Shown in pieces: positions 1 to 11,300 of a stretch of 64,000 nucleotides of DNA. A model generated the notes under the pieces. That model was not told where the DNA came from, did no database searches, and saw only the letters and a program-made list of their open reading frames with translations. This stretch comes from Glycine soja. Taxonomy: Eukaryota > Streptophyta > Magnoliopsida > Fabales > Fabaceae. The stretch lies in assembly GCF_004193775.1 (NCBI RefSeq), contig NC_041004.1:36728411-36792410 (forward strand), in the 5' to 3' direction. The position numbers were made by a program, and so were the translations under genes. Position 1 is the stretch's first letter. Each line of letters begins with the position of its first letter.

Positions 1-519
1 AAAAAGTATTAAACTCGAGAGAACTTAGTGTAATTTATTCTAGAAATTACTATATCACACCTTACCTAAATTCTCTGTTGAGAACTTGAGATATCACGCA
101 ATAAGGCAAGAAAAAGACATAAGGTTTACGTGGAACGCCCACCAAACAAATGGGTATGCCTTGCAAACTTGCACTCTTTTGTCTTTCTTCCTCCTCGCAT
201 TAGAGGTGCAGTTATTGGAGCACGTCGGTCCAACAATCAGGAGTGAGAGACCTAAAATAAACTTTACGATATTTTATTTTTTTTTTACTTAAAATGAGAT
301 ATCTATACAGTTGAGCCTTTTTATCGATATATATGACACATTTTTGTTTTATAAAAGTTAATATCAAATGATTTTTTGTTGGTGGTTCTAAAGTTTGAGT
401 TATAGTAGTTTTGCCCTAGGACAGTTCTGCTCGAGAGAAACTAGTGTAGGGGTATCACACCAGGTTCCTGCAATGTCTACAACAAGAGCCAAACAAAGAA
501 GGCACCTGGTGGAAATAAG
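1..519. other. Unassigned sequence with a diverged direct repeat
   Basis: No gene is recognised here. A short block starting with an XhoI-like CTCGAGAGAA, followed by AGTGTA and then TATCACACC, occurs near 13-62 and again near 430-465, so the tract holds a diverged direct repeat about 415 bp apart. Short open frames in this stretch show no recognisable protein. Confidence 0.35.
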
Positions 520-676
520 TTACACCCAACTCGAGACTTGTGAGTGACCTTTCTTGGCTTCAATGTCATCACAAACATCACACTCTGTATTATGCATGAG
601 AGAGTTGTTACAATGGGGACACAAAAGTGCACCAATCTCATGATGAATAAGATTGTCTTAAGGATGAGCAACATAA
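520..676 (-). pseudogene. Possible broken exon of a Cys-rich protein
   Basis: On the minus strand an acceptor-like CATTTCAG ends at 677. The sequence after it reads in one frame with two CxxC pairs (CPHC and CDVC, about 14 residues apart) and an acidic DDIEAKK stretch, ending in TAA at 520-522. One in-frame TAA lies six codons after the acceptor, so this is a broken exon or a chance frame. The paired cysteines suggest a zinc-ribbon-like fold, but I do not recognise the family. The first copia element starts 60 bp upstream of the acceptor, so insertion may have cut the original gene. Inference only. Confidence 0.28.
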
Positions 677-735
677 CTGAAATGACCACACAAAAAGGAG
701 GTTAAGTGGTTAGACAAACTTGCCCATGCAACATT

Positions 736-1202
736 TGTTGGAATTTTATAATTCCTAATTAATTAATTAGTGTGAGTTACATATTATATTTATTATTTAT
801 ATTAGTTATTTACATTTATGGACTCAATAAAAGTGATCTAATTTGGTGAGTCTATTGGACTATCTTCAGACATTAATATGGGCTTGATAAACGGAAATCA
901 ATTTGACCCGTTAGAAAATAATGAGAACTCAAACAAGTTAAAATCTAAAATAAGGTTGTGGTCCACAATACACTAAATTCAGAAATTGTATTCTCTTTTC
1001 CACATCTGACGAGAAATCTAAGGTCCCAAAAGGAAAACAGTGATTTGGTTGAGGAAGAACATAAAACCAACAGTTCCTCAGACTCATTAACTTCGATGTT
1101 TATCATGAATTCAGGTATTTTTCACAATCTCTCTTGATAATTTAAAGTAATATGTTTCTGGTGATTATTGGTATTTTATTAAGATTCTTAAAATTTCAAA
1201 CA
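736..1202 (+). repeat. 5' LTR of first copia element
   Basis: The 467-bp repeat starts TGTTGGAATTTTATAATTCC and ends TTTCAAACA. It is preceded by TSD ACATT and followed two bases later by the primer-binding site. It pairs with the 3' copy at 6742-7209, with many scattered substitutions, mostly transitions. Confidence 0.95.
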
Positions 1203-1204
1203 AG

Positions 1205-1216
1205 TGGTATCAGAGC
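1205..1216 (+). other. Primer-binding site (initiator tRNA-Met)
   Basis: TGGTATCAGAGC, directly downstream of the 5' LTR, matches the 3' end of plant initiator tRNA-Met, the usual minus-strand primer of plant copia elements. Confidence 0.93.
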
Positions 1217-2140
1217 CACCATTATTGTTAGATTATTGAGAATTAAAGTTATTTGGTTTGTGTTATATATGTATTATTTTGTTACATGAATCCTAATTTA
1301 TTTTGGGATTTTATCTTTGCAATTATAATTATGATTGTAAGTTTGGAAATTTCTTTTTTTTTTTCTTTTCGATCACGATATAATAATCATTATATGCGTG
1401 TTCATGTTTTGCGTTTGGATTTCATGAGACAAACTAATTTTTTTCTCACTCCAGAATAATCATCCATTTTTGTTTCTCGTTCATGTGTTTTTTTTATGAC
1501 GGTTGGTTTTGTTTCCTTATGCATCCATGAATCCATGTCATGCATGCCATGACATGATATACATGTGATACATTATCTTTAGCTTTATTATATCATCATA
1601 AGAAAACTCATGTTGAATATCGTTAAATGCAATTTGGCTTTTGCATTTTATTTTTGTTTTTCTTGTTTTTATTTGTGAATTATGTGTATTAATTGGTGAT
1701 TCCCATTATGTTTTGGTGTAAATTCAGAAATTATAAACCCTCAAAATTATTCCTTTTTTTATGTTTGGTAATTTTGATTGAATTGATTGAAACAATATAT
1801 TGTCAAAGCAATCTCTATTGCGTAAATTAATTTAATTAAAATTGCATAGATATTATTATAAAATTATTTATGTAAATTGTGCTCAGCCCAAAGGAAGATA
1901 CAATTTGGCCAAATAATTTTATACCCGTGATGATAAATGTGTTATAATTATAAAGTATTTTCATGTGAATTACAGTCGGTCCAAAGAAAAACTATGATTT
2001 GACAGAATTTATTGTCAACATTTGATCATTGCGTTAAGATTGTCAATTACAAATTAATTTCTCTATCCAAAGACTATGAATTAATGTTGTGTTGGGTATC
2101 TTGTGATGAATTTGTTATGTGAACTATTTTGCACATGTCT

Positions 2141-2143
<3 letters not shown>

Positions 2144-2199
<56 letters not shown>
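2144..2199. repeat. (AT)n microsatellite inside the copia leader
   Basis: About 28 uninterrupted AT units lie between the primer site and gag of the first copia element. It arose or expanded after insertion. The poly-Tyr/Ile frame across it is not a gene. Confidence 0.95.
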
Positions 2200-2203
<4 letters not shown>

Positions 2204-2305
2204 TTATTGGCTTATTTGTGAGCATGTAATTATTTTTATTTTTATTAGTATTCAGTTTTCTGTTACTAGTGCTACAAATTTATCTGCTCAAGTAAACATA
2301 TCCCT

Positions 2306-3257
2306 ATGTTGAATGGAACAAATTTTAAGGTCTGGAAGGAAGCCGTAAAAATTGTTCTCGACTGTATGAATTTGGATTTGGCACTAAGAATCGAACGACC
2401 CACTTCCACTCCGGAAGCATCCAATGAGGTAAAAATTGAGAAATGGGATCGTTCCAATCGAATGTGCATTATGATCTTGAAGCGCTCTATTCTAGAAGCG
2501 TTTCAGAGCTCTATTTCTCAGGGTGAAAATGCAAAAAAAATTTATTAATGAAATTGAACAGTACTTTGCCAAAAATGAGAAGGCGGAGACGAGTAACCTT
2601 TTGGCTAAACTCATCTCCATGAAGTATAAGGGCAAAAGTAATATAAAGGAGTACATAATGGAAATGTCTAACTTGGCATCTAAACTGAAAGCAGTTAAGT
2701 TAGAGCTTAGTGAAGACCTACTTGTGCATTTAGTTTTTATCTCACTTCCTACACACTTTGGGCAATTCAAAGTGAGTTATAACACTCAGAAGGACAAATG
2801 GTCCCTTAATGAGCTTATATCTCACTGTGTGCAAGAGGAAAAGAGGCTGCAGAGAGATAGATTTGAAAGTGCTCATTTAAGTTCCACCTCTCAGAATAAG
2901 AAAAGAAAGAAAACTAAGGGTGTTGTTGAAGGGTCTTTTCAGCAAAAGAAACCAAAGAAGGATGAGAGATTTACCTGCTACTTCTGCAAGAAATCTGGAC
3001 AGATGAAGAAAAAGTGTCCCAAGTACGCCATATGGCGTGTCAAGAAAGGTAAATCTCTTGCCCTTGTTTGTTCTGAAGTTAATTTAGCTTTTGTACCTAA
3101 AGATACTTGGTGGGTAGATTTTGGTGCTACTACTCACTTAAGTGTAACCATGTCGGGTTGCCTGTGGAGCCAACTGCCAAGTGGTGACGAAAGATTCATA
3201 TTTGTTGGCGATGGCAAAAAGGTTGCAGTGGAGGCTATAGGAGCTTTTAGATTGTAA
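2306..3257 (+). pseudogene. Copia gag and protease remnant
   Basis: The gag open frame starts at 2306 (MLNGTNFKVWKEAV, typical of plant copia gag) and must change frame near 2545 to continue to 3257. A retrotransposon-gag domain is followed by a basic linker and a zinc knuckle near 2974-3018, in which the His of CX2CX4HX4C is replaced by Gln (CYFCKKSGQMKKKC). The protease motif near 3107-3130 reads WWVDFGATTH: the catalytic Asp is kept, but the usual DSG is DFG. A stop follows at 3255-3257. Frame change, altered knuckle and altered protease motif mark it as non-functional. Confidence 0.9.
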
Positions 3258-3275
3258 TTAAAGACTGTATTTTAT

Positions 3276-4607
3276 TTGGATTTGTTTGAGACTTTTATTG
3301 TACTGTCTTTTAAACGAAATTTAATTTCTATTTTTAGTTTGGACAAATTTGGTTTTTCTTGTTCATTTGGAAATAATAAAGTTAGTCTCTACCAGAATTC
3401 GAATTTGATTGGTTCCGGTTCCTTAATTGATAATCTATATATGTTGGATGTTAATTATTCCTATAATGAAATATTACAAACAAATTCACGTGGTACAAAA
3501 AGAAAATTAAAAGAGAATTCAGCCACTTTATGGCACAAACACTTAAGTCATATCTCTAAATAGAGAATTTAGAGACTTGTGTCGGATGAAATTCTTAAAC
3601 CTTTAGATTTATCAGACTTTGAAGTCTGTGTTGAATGCATAAAGGAAAAAAAAAACATAAGAAAATTAGGTGCCGAAAGAGCTAAAGACATCTTAGAACT
3701 AGTACATACAGACATTTGTGGTCCTTTTCCAACACCTTCTTGGAATAGGCAACAGTACTTTATCTCGTTCATAGATGACTACTCTAGATACGGTTACCTT
3801 TATTTGATACATGAGAAGTCCCAATCCCTAGATGTTTTTAAGAGTTTCAAGGCTGAAGTTGAACTTCAACTTGGAAAGAAAATTAAGGCTATCAAATCTG
3901 ACCGTGGTGGTGAGTACTATGATAGATATGATGGATCAGGAGAACAAAGTCTAGGATCTTTTGCGCTTTTTCTCAAAGAGTGTGGAATTGTTCCGCAATA
4001 CACTATGTCAGGCAAACCTAGCATGAATGGTGTTGCAGAACGACGAAACTGAACTCTTAAGGATATTGTGAGAAGTATGGTTAGTCATTCTTCCTTGCCA
4101 GAGTCACTTTGGGGAGAAGCCTTAAAGATCGCAGCTTACATCCTTAATAGGGTGTCAAGTAAAGTAGTTAATAAAACCTCTTATGAACTTTGGACTGGCA
4201 AAAAGCCAAGCATTAAGTATTTGCATATTTGGGGTTATCTGGCTGAGGCGCGGCCTTATAGGCCACATGAAAGAAAGCTAGATTTAAGAACAATTAACTG
4301 TTATTTTGTTGGCTATGCTGAACACTCTCGGGGCTATAAGTTTTATGATCCCACTTTAAGATCAATATTTGAAACGGGAAATGCAAGATTTCTTGAGGAA
4401 GTTGAGTTTGGGAAGGAAGAGAACATAAGGAAAGTTGTCTTTGAAGAAAAACATGTTATTAATAGTGCTCAAGTCCTCATACCTATTGTTGTTCAAGAAA
4501 CAACTCCAATAATAGAAAATAATGTTCAAACTATTATTGATGACATTGTTCAAGAACAAGACAACGATGAGGTTTTTCCTCTAATACCTATACAGCAACC
4601 TCAATAA
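3276..4607 (+). pseudogene. Copia integrase remnant
   Basis: Three consecutive open pieces (3276-3563, 3579-4052, 4068-4607) carry the GAG-pre-integrase His pair (LWHKHLSHIS), the zinc-binding CxxC (CVECIK), and the DDE core: Asp in HTDICGP near 3707, Asp in SDRGGEYY near 3900, and Glu in NGVAERRN near 4036. Stops interrupt at 3561-3563, 4050-4052 and 4605-4607. The stop at 4050 is a TGA where the family has Arg (CGA), the change expected from methyl-cytosine decay. All catalytic residues survive, but no intact protein can be made. Confidence 0.9.
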
Positions 4608-4616
4608 CCTCAAGAA

Positions 4617-6299
4617 GTGTCATTAAGGAGATTTGATAGAGAGAGGAGAAGTGCAATCCCTGATGATTATATTATTTTTCTCCAAGAACATGAGGATGGT
4701 ATTGGTTTAACACAGAATGATCTGATTAACTTCTGTCAAGTCATGCGTAGTTCTAACTCTCAAAATTGGATCAATGCCGTGAAGGATGAGATGAAATCTA
4801 TGCAAGAAAATGATGTTTGGGATCTCGTCGAATTGCCTAAAAGTGTGAAACCTATTGGTTGCAAATAGATATTTAAAACCAAAAGGGATTTAAAGGGCAA
4901 TGTCGAGAGATATAAGGCTCATCTAGTCACTAAAGGATTTACCCAAAAGGAAGGCATTGACTATAAAGAAACATTTTCTCCAGTATCTTCAAAGGATTTT
5001 TTTAGAACAATAATGACACTGGTAGCTCATTATGATTTAGAGCTACATCAGATGGATGTTAAGACTGTGATTCTAAATAGTGACATTGAAAAAACAATTT
5101 ATATGATACAACCGAAAAACTTTGTATCAAGTGACTCAAAGTCTATGGTTTGCAAACTAAATGAATTCATCTGTGGTTTGAAACAAGCTTCTCATCAATG
5201 GTATTACAAGTTCCATCAAGTCATTACCTCATATGGTTTTGAGGAAAATATAGTTGATGGTTGTGTATACCACAAGTTTAGTGGGAGTAAATACTTATTC
5301 TTGGTGTTATATGTCGATGATATACTGCTTGCTAGCAACGATATAAGCTTCTTACAAGAGACTAAGAAATTTTTGACGAAAATTTTTTAGATGAAAGATC
5401 TTGGGGAAACCTCTTTTGTATTAAGAATCAAGATACTAAGAGATCGCTCTCAAGGTATCCTAAGATTGTCACAAGAGAGTTATATCGATAAGGTCCTAGA
5501 TAGATTCGACATGAAAGGTAGTAAAGTAGGAGATGCCCCGATAATTAAAGGAGAAAAATTTAGTCTCAAACAATGCCCCAATAATGACCTTGAAAGAATA
5601 AAGATGCAAAAGATTCCTTATGCATCAGCAGTAGGAAGTCTAATGTACGCTCAAGTTTGCACTCGTCCCGATATAGCATTTGTAGTAGGAGTTATGGGTA
5701 GATATTTGAGTAATCCTGGAATGCAGCATTGGAAAGCAGCAAAATGTGTGATGCGTTACCTAAAGAGAACAAAAGGATACATGCTCACTTATCAGAAGTC
5801 TGAGAATTTGGAGATCATTAGGTACTCAGACTCTAATTTTGATGGATTTCAAGATAGCAAACGCTCCACATCTGGATACATTTTTATGCTGGCTGGATGA
5901 GCTATCTCTTGGAAGTCTACTAAACAGATTCTCATAGCTTTTTTGACCATGGTCACGGAGTTCATTGCTTGTTTTGAGGCATCCAACCATGGGATATGGT
6001 TGAGAAATTTTGTCACTAGTTTGCGTGTGGTTGACGGCATTGAAAGACCATTAAAGATTTATTTGTACAATAACTTAGCAGTTCTTTACTCCAACAACAA
6101 TAGGAGTGCAACCAAATCAAAGTTTATTGACATCAAGTTTTTGGTTGTTAAAGAAAAAGTTCCGAATAGACAGATTTCCATAGAACATTTAAGGACTAAT
6201 GATATGCTAGCTGACCCATTTACAAAAGATTTGGTATCTAAAGTTTTTCATGAGCACACTGCTCATATGGGAGTGACTCCTTATAGTACCTTAGTTTAG
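4617..6299 (+). pseudogene. Copia reverse transcriptase and RNase H remnant
   Basis: The reverse transcriptase (RVT_2 type) runs through open pieces at 4617-4868, 5013-5390 and 5391-5900, with the catalytic YVDD near 5310-5321. RNase H follows, including 5943-6299, with an SDSNFDG active-site segment near 5826 and a DPFTK motif near the end. Stops at 4866 (TAG in place of the Trp of a GCKW motif), 5388 and 5898 break it. Translation ends at 6299, about 440 bp before the 3' LTR. Confidence 0.92.
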
Positions 6300-6730
6300 T
6301 GGGAGTCTCATTTATGTTCTATATATGCCGTATGTTTTTCAGATATTTGTATAGATTGATTTTCTATAAAATAAAGTTGAAGGTTATCATTTCATTCTGA
6401 GCTTGTTTTGTTTGTAATATTTATATTGTGTTTGGATTGATCTCTATAAAGAATAAAGTTTGAACTAGTTGAAAATGAACATGAATGAGATCACATTGCA
6501 TGTTATTTTCATGTCGCTTATCCGTATTTGATCTATGTCATCAAGTATATGTATGTGACATTGGTGATCATTGTGGCTCAATCACGTTGGATTATGAGGA
6601 AAACTGCAATGGTTCTGCGTTACTATATAAGATGGACCAAATTGTTTAAGGAAAGTCTAAAAGTAAATAACATACGATTGTGCGCCTAAAGATTTTTGCA
6701 ATATAAATGATTAAGGTTAATATGAAGCTC

Positions 6731-6740
6731 AAGTGAGAGA
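6731..6740 (+). other. Polypurine tract of first copia element
   Basis: The purine run AAGTGAGAGA is separated by one T from the TG that opens the 3' LTR. This is the expected place of the plus-strand primer. Confidence 0.8.
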
Positions 6741-6741
6741 T

Positions 6742-7209
6742 TGTTAGGAATTTTATAATTCATAATTAATTAATTAGTGTGGGCTACATATTATATTTAT
6801 CATTTATATTAGTTACTTACATTTATGGGTTCAATAAAAATTATCTAATTTGGTGAGTCTATTGGACTATTATTAGAAATTAATATGGGTTTGATAAGTG
6901 GAAACCAGTTTAACCCGTTAGGGAATAATGATAACTCTAACAGGTTAAAACCTAAAGTAAGGTTGTGGTCCCCAATATACCAAAATCAAAAATTATATTA
7001 TCTTCTTCCCATCTGACGAGAAACCTAAGGTCCCAAAAGGAAAACAGTGATTTGGTTGAGGAAAAACACAAAACCAACATTTCCTCATACTCATCAATTC
7101 CACTGCTTATTATGGATCCAAATATTTTTCACAACCCCTCTTGATAATCTAACATAATGTGTTTCTAATAATTATTGATATTTTATTAAGATCCCTAAAA
7201 TTTCAAACA
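6742..7209 (+). repeat. 3' LTR of first copia element
   Basis: The 468-bp repeat starts TGTTAGGAATTTTATAATTC and ends TTTCAAACA, followed by TSD ACATT at 7210-7214. It is the partner of 736-1202. Confidence 0.95.
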
Positions 7210-7483
7210 ACATTCCCAATACGTCAAATCCCACTTACGTTGTGCTGAAAAAACCAGCATGAATGCAAAAGATTCATCATTGCACACTGCACACACCTCT
7301 TAATAACACACAAGTAAATTACATATTCTTCTCAAGTTATATTAAAAAAATTGAAATTTGAAACTCCGAGATCGAGAAAGTTCAATCTTCATTGTACTGA
7401 TTAATAATTAATCTTATGTGAAACTAATTAACAACTAACAATGAGTAAAAAGTTGTATGCCACACTACTACAAAAACACGCTG

Positions 7484-7485
<2 letters not shown>

Positions 7486-7564
<79 letters not shown>
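7486..7564. repeat. (AT)n microsatellite
   Basis: About 39 AT units, the longest such run in the window. It lies between the first copia element and the TML-carrying element. The rest of 7215-7617 shows no gene. Confidence 0.97.
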
Positions 7565-7567
<3 letters not shown>

Positions 7568-7620
7568 TACATCGTGACGTACTGCTTATCTAGAAAACAA
7601 ATTTCCTCTAAAACCCTTTA

Positions 7621-8393
7621 GAATGTGTTTGGATAGGATAATTTAACTAGGTAATGTATTTTTTTATAGGAAATTAAATTCTTTTTTATTAAAAGTAACT
7701 GGATATTTTAGTAAAAGGAATTCAAAATTTTAGAATTTTAAAAAAGGATTTTAGTTAGTTGAAAGAATAGAATTTCAAATTTTATATTCAAGGGAGTGAA
7801 TTTGAAAATTTCTCTCTCCGTCGTCGCCATGCCCCTCCTCCGCCATCTTCACTGACGTACTTGCGACTGAGTTTCTACGGCGTGACGTCGATGCCGCAGC
7901 ACACTGTTACCACGATGCTCACGGCCTGATTGACGATGTGGATGCACTCGAACAAGTTCACCGAGTTGTCGTGGTCGGCGACGGTGATGCCGAGCACGTA
8001 AATGCCGTTCACGAGGCAATACATGGCGCGGTAGCGACTCTCGACACCGATGATGACCTGGTCGTTGGTCGCCGATGGACTCCCCGGCATAGGCATCGTC
8101 GGGCGTGGAGTGCTTGTTGACAGCGAAGGCACGGCGTGTCTGGCGGAAGGCGGAGAGGGCGCTGAGGGCGCATGAGGGAGGGAACCACTCGCGCGTTTGG
8201 AGAAGGATGTTGGGTCCATTTGCAGGTTGCAGGAAAAGCGCTAGACAAGACATTGGAGATTCTCATATTGTTGAAAAGAGAAGTTATATCCAAATACAGA
8301 ATTTTAAAAATAAAGAAATTTAAATTGAAATATTTAAAATTCTAAAAATTTAAAATTCTTTAGAATTATAAATTATCTCATCCAAATACTCTC
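7621..8393. mobile_element. Non-autonomous inverted-repeat element carrying a TML gene fragment
   Basis: The left end GAATGTGTTTGGATAGGATAA and the inverse of the right end, GAGAGTATTTGGATGAGATAA, form an imperfect terminal inverted repeat of about 25 bp. TTA precedes (7618-7620) and follows (8394-8396) the element, as expected for a 3-bp PIF/Harbinger TSD. The subterminal 150-200 bp on each side are AT-rich and inversely similar (TTTAGAATTTTAAA-type blocks). Between them lies a clearly GC-richer 450-bp block that encodes part of TML. This structure fits a Pack-type element that captured a host exon. The superfamily call rests on TSD length and end sequence only. Confidence 0.68.
7849..8253 (-). 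pseudogene. TML (TPLATE-complex muniscin-like) N-terminal fragment, frameshifted
   Basis: On the minus strand the fragment starts MSCLALFLQPANGPNILLQ and continues to about AVNKHSTPDD, then must change frame to continue as NDQVIIGVESRYRAMYCLVN and FECIHIVNQAVSIVVTV, ending near GIDVTP at 7875. This matches from memory the start of plant TML, the muniscin-like subunit of the TPLATE endocytic adaptor complex at the plasma membrane. Only the N-terminal 130 or so residues are present; the C-terminal mu-homology domain and all later exons are missing. Truncation and frameshift show a dead copy, and its position inside inverted repeats points to capture by a transposon. Confidence 0.75.
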
Positions 8394-8396
8394 TTA

Positions 8397-11300
8397 ATGT
8401 TTCATTCGATGGTCTTGAAATATTTTACTCGCTACCAACAACAATAATAATTAGTATACATAAATGTATTTTACACTGGTGAACATTCAAAAGTTTAATA
8501 TATAACCAATAGTGATTGGTTGCAGTACAAATCAAACTTTACATGAAATAACAAATATTTGAATCCTGAAGTTCTCTGCCTGATTACTACTCTCAATCCA
8601 ATTAAGGGATTAATTAAACTAGCTAGTCCTCTGCATATACTTGAAGTTGGTGGGATACATGAAAAAAAAAATAATTAAATGTTTATTAGTACGTAAACCC
8701 TAAGCGATTGGGTCACAACACATACAAAAAGAATCACTTGACATGAAGAGATGATCACAACCCTAAGAGGAGATCGTGTAAAGGGAGGTTTTCTCATGTT
8801 TGTTCAGGAAAATAATATTGTAATGGGAGATTTTTTAAGTTTGTCTAAAAAACTGCTAATAGGAGGTTTCTCAAGTTTTTGTATATACAATTTTTGCATA
8901 GTTTTAACTAAATTATAATTTTCACATTCTTATTTTTTAAATCCATAATTTTAATCCTCAATTTTTAAAATTATACAATTAGTAACTTAGCCGGATGAGC
9001 ATTAAGTACACAAATGACATAACAGTTATGTGGATATTAGTGATGTAGCAAAGTGGTTTAATTATAATTTAAAAAATGTTATAAAAATGAGACTAGAACT
9101 CAAGTTCTCTTTTTTTCTCTTTCTCCACCTATACCACTAAATCATTTTGCTTATTTGAATTATATTACCATGTATACATTACTGTATGAGTTAATTTTTT
9201 TTAAAAATATATATTTAATATTAAATCTAGTTTATAAAAAAATTATACATTCAATAAATACACAAATAAAATTATTTTATAAATAAATTATATAGTTCAT
9301 TATTTAATAGTATATTGTTTTCTTACAAGCACTTTTGTCTTCATATTTGTATCGTATTTTTTCATTTATTTTTACCACATCAATAATTTATATAATTTAT
9401 TTTAGCATCATAATATTGTAAACTATCTTTTAGTTTAAGTTTATTACTACTTCTAATTAAGGTTTTATAAACTTTGTCATGCATGCATGATATCTAACCT
9501 TATATTCTTTGCTTAAATCTGGATTTATCTTAATTCTTATGGATAAAATAATTATAAATGACAAAAATTTTCTTTGGAGTATTTAATATTACTATATGCT
9601 CAAAATTCGAATGAGTCTTCATAATTACGCTAAGCTATGTTATACATATTTAGCAATGGATTTAGAGGTGAAATATTTAGAAAAGAATAGACAATCCATA
9701 TTACTAATTCTATCCTTTTTCTAAATAATTTTTTTCTAACAAAATATATCCTTATTAATTAGTAAGTGATGTACCTAATTTTATGTTTTTTTTTCTGACA
9801 GTGGACCTGCTCTCTATACGTATGGCATATTGTCTCAAAAAGGTTTATAAATACGTAGGCTGCGCTTGAGATGTTTATCATATCATGCCACCTGGCCAAT
9901 GAAAGAACACATTTGAATTATTCGCAAAAGCATTTATTTAATTATATTTGTTTCAATGCACACTCCACATCACTGGGATTTATGTTGAAGCGTTTGGATC
10001 AATAGCAAATTGATGGTGGTCGATGTTCAAAACTAGGGACATATCATGAGTACTGTTTTGGTGGATGTTGTCAATTGTGGGTGTGGAGGCATTATCTAAA
10101 TTGCAATCCGTATGAAAAGTAAAATGCATTATATGCATAAAGAAATTAAACAAAAATAAATAAGTAATCAAACAAAGAAACTGTTCCACGGGGAGTACTA
10201 TTGATGGGTGTGCCAATTATAGGTCATCCTATTTTCCAAGAACATGATTACCAAATTAAGCACCACCTACGATGGTGGCAAGAATAATATTGTCCCTTTA
10301 TCTATTGGACGAATGCATTCTAAAATTGTCAGGCTATGAGATGAGATGACACAACTATGTATATATTGCGTTGGTATGCCTAACCCATCTTGATTTGGGG
10401 GATGATGGTAAAAGAAAAGGTGATGATAGGGATCCCACAATGGGTGTGAACTATCACCTCCAGGTAGTGAATGTGTGTTTTTCAATGAAATTAGGGTTCA
10501 TGGACCACATGGTCATTTAGGCTGACTTTTGGCCACGTACACGTCTTTTTCTCTTGTTGGAACCCTTGCACAAGTGGCTCGATCATTAATTCTCAGATAT
10601 TATATTATATTTCAAGAGAAGAGAAAATTACATAGGTCATTGTAATATTCAATTCAAGTTACCAACAGTCGTCATTAGCTCCAGGAACTAATTCAATGAT
10701 TTTAAGTTAGATCTCAAATTTAAATTTTATTGATGGAAAAATTTTGATTAAAAAAGAAAAATCTAATAAAAATGATTGATCCGATTTTTCGATGTAAAAA
10801 CTTTTGAAAGCCATGTTTCAAAGCAAATGACTAGGCACTTATCAAGCATTTTGCTACAGGGTATTGAGCTAGGTGGGGGTGTTATTTCTAGCTTTCTCGA
10901 CCCTTTAACTAGTCTTTTCGTGCTCGGCACTGCTTAGTGCACTTGAGCATTGATGGGATGCTAATTTCTTTTCTGTATAAAGGTGGCTTTGCAATTGCAT
11001 GATTGCCTAAGTAGATAATTCTACATTGAAATGGCTATCTTCTCTCAATTTTTGTCATACCGAAAAATGTTAAAATTTAAAATAATGATATAGGTATATT
11101 TCTTTATTATAAACACTTATTCAATAACTATTTTTATTATTTTTTTCTTTTTATCATATTATATATGTAAAGTATTTATTAACTTTGTCTATAATTTATT
11201 TTTATTAAAAAAATCTAACTTACCACTTATAATAGAATCTCTAATTAAATCTGAATGAAAGCAATTCTTGCTGTGTTGCATATTTTTGAAAACTATTTCA

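Larger units (their letters stand above)
736..7209 (+). mobile_element. Ty1/copia LTR retrotransposon, full-length but decayed
   Basis: Two similar LTRs (736-1202 and 6742-7209, both TG...CA) flank gag-pol remnants in copia order: gag, zinc knuckle, protease, integrase, reverse transcriptase, RNase H. The 5-bp TSD ACATT is present at 731-735 and 7210-7214, so the element is bounded exactly and no flank has been lost. A primer site for initiator tRNA-Met lies just inside the 5' LTR and a purine tract (6731-6740) just before the 3' LTR. The coding region is broken by frameshifts and at least six nonsense codons, and the LTRs differ at roughly one site in ten by eye. It is an old element that cannot move on its own. 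Confidence 0.96.

Noticed and set aside
2103..2312. Open frame with poly Tyr-Ile
   Set aside because: It translates an AT microsatellite; the same applies to 13349-13609 and 13967-14185.
7460..7480. CACTACTACAAAAACACG as a CACTA terminus
   Set aside because: No matching inverted end or TSD was found within a reasonable distance.
7875..8323. Several overlapping frames on both strands in the GC-rich block
   Set aside because: Only the two frames matching TML have protein support. The others are shadows caused by GC-rich codons.
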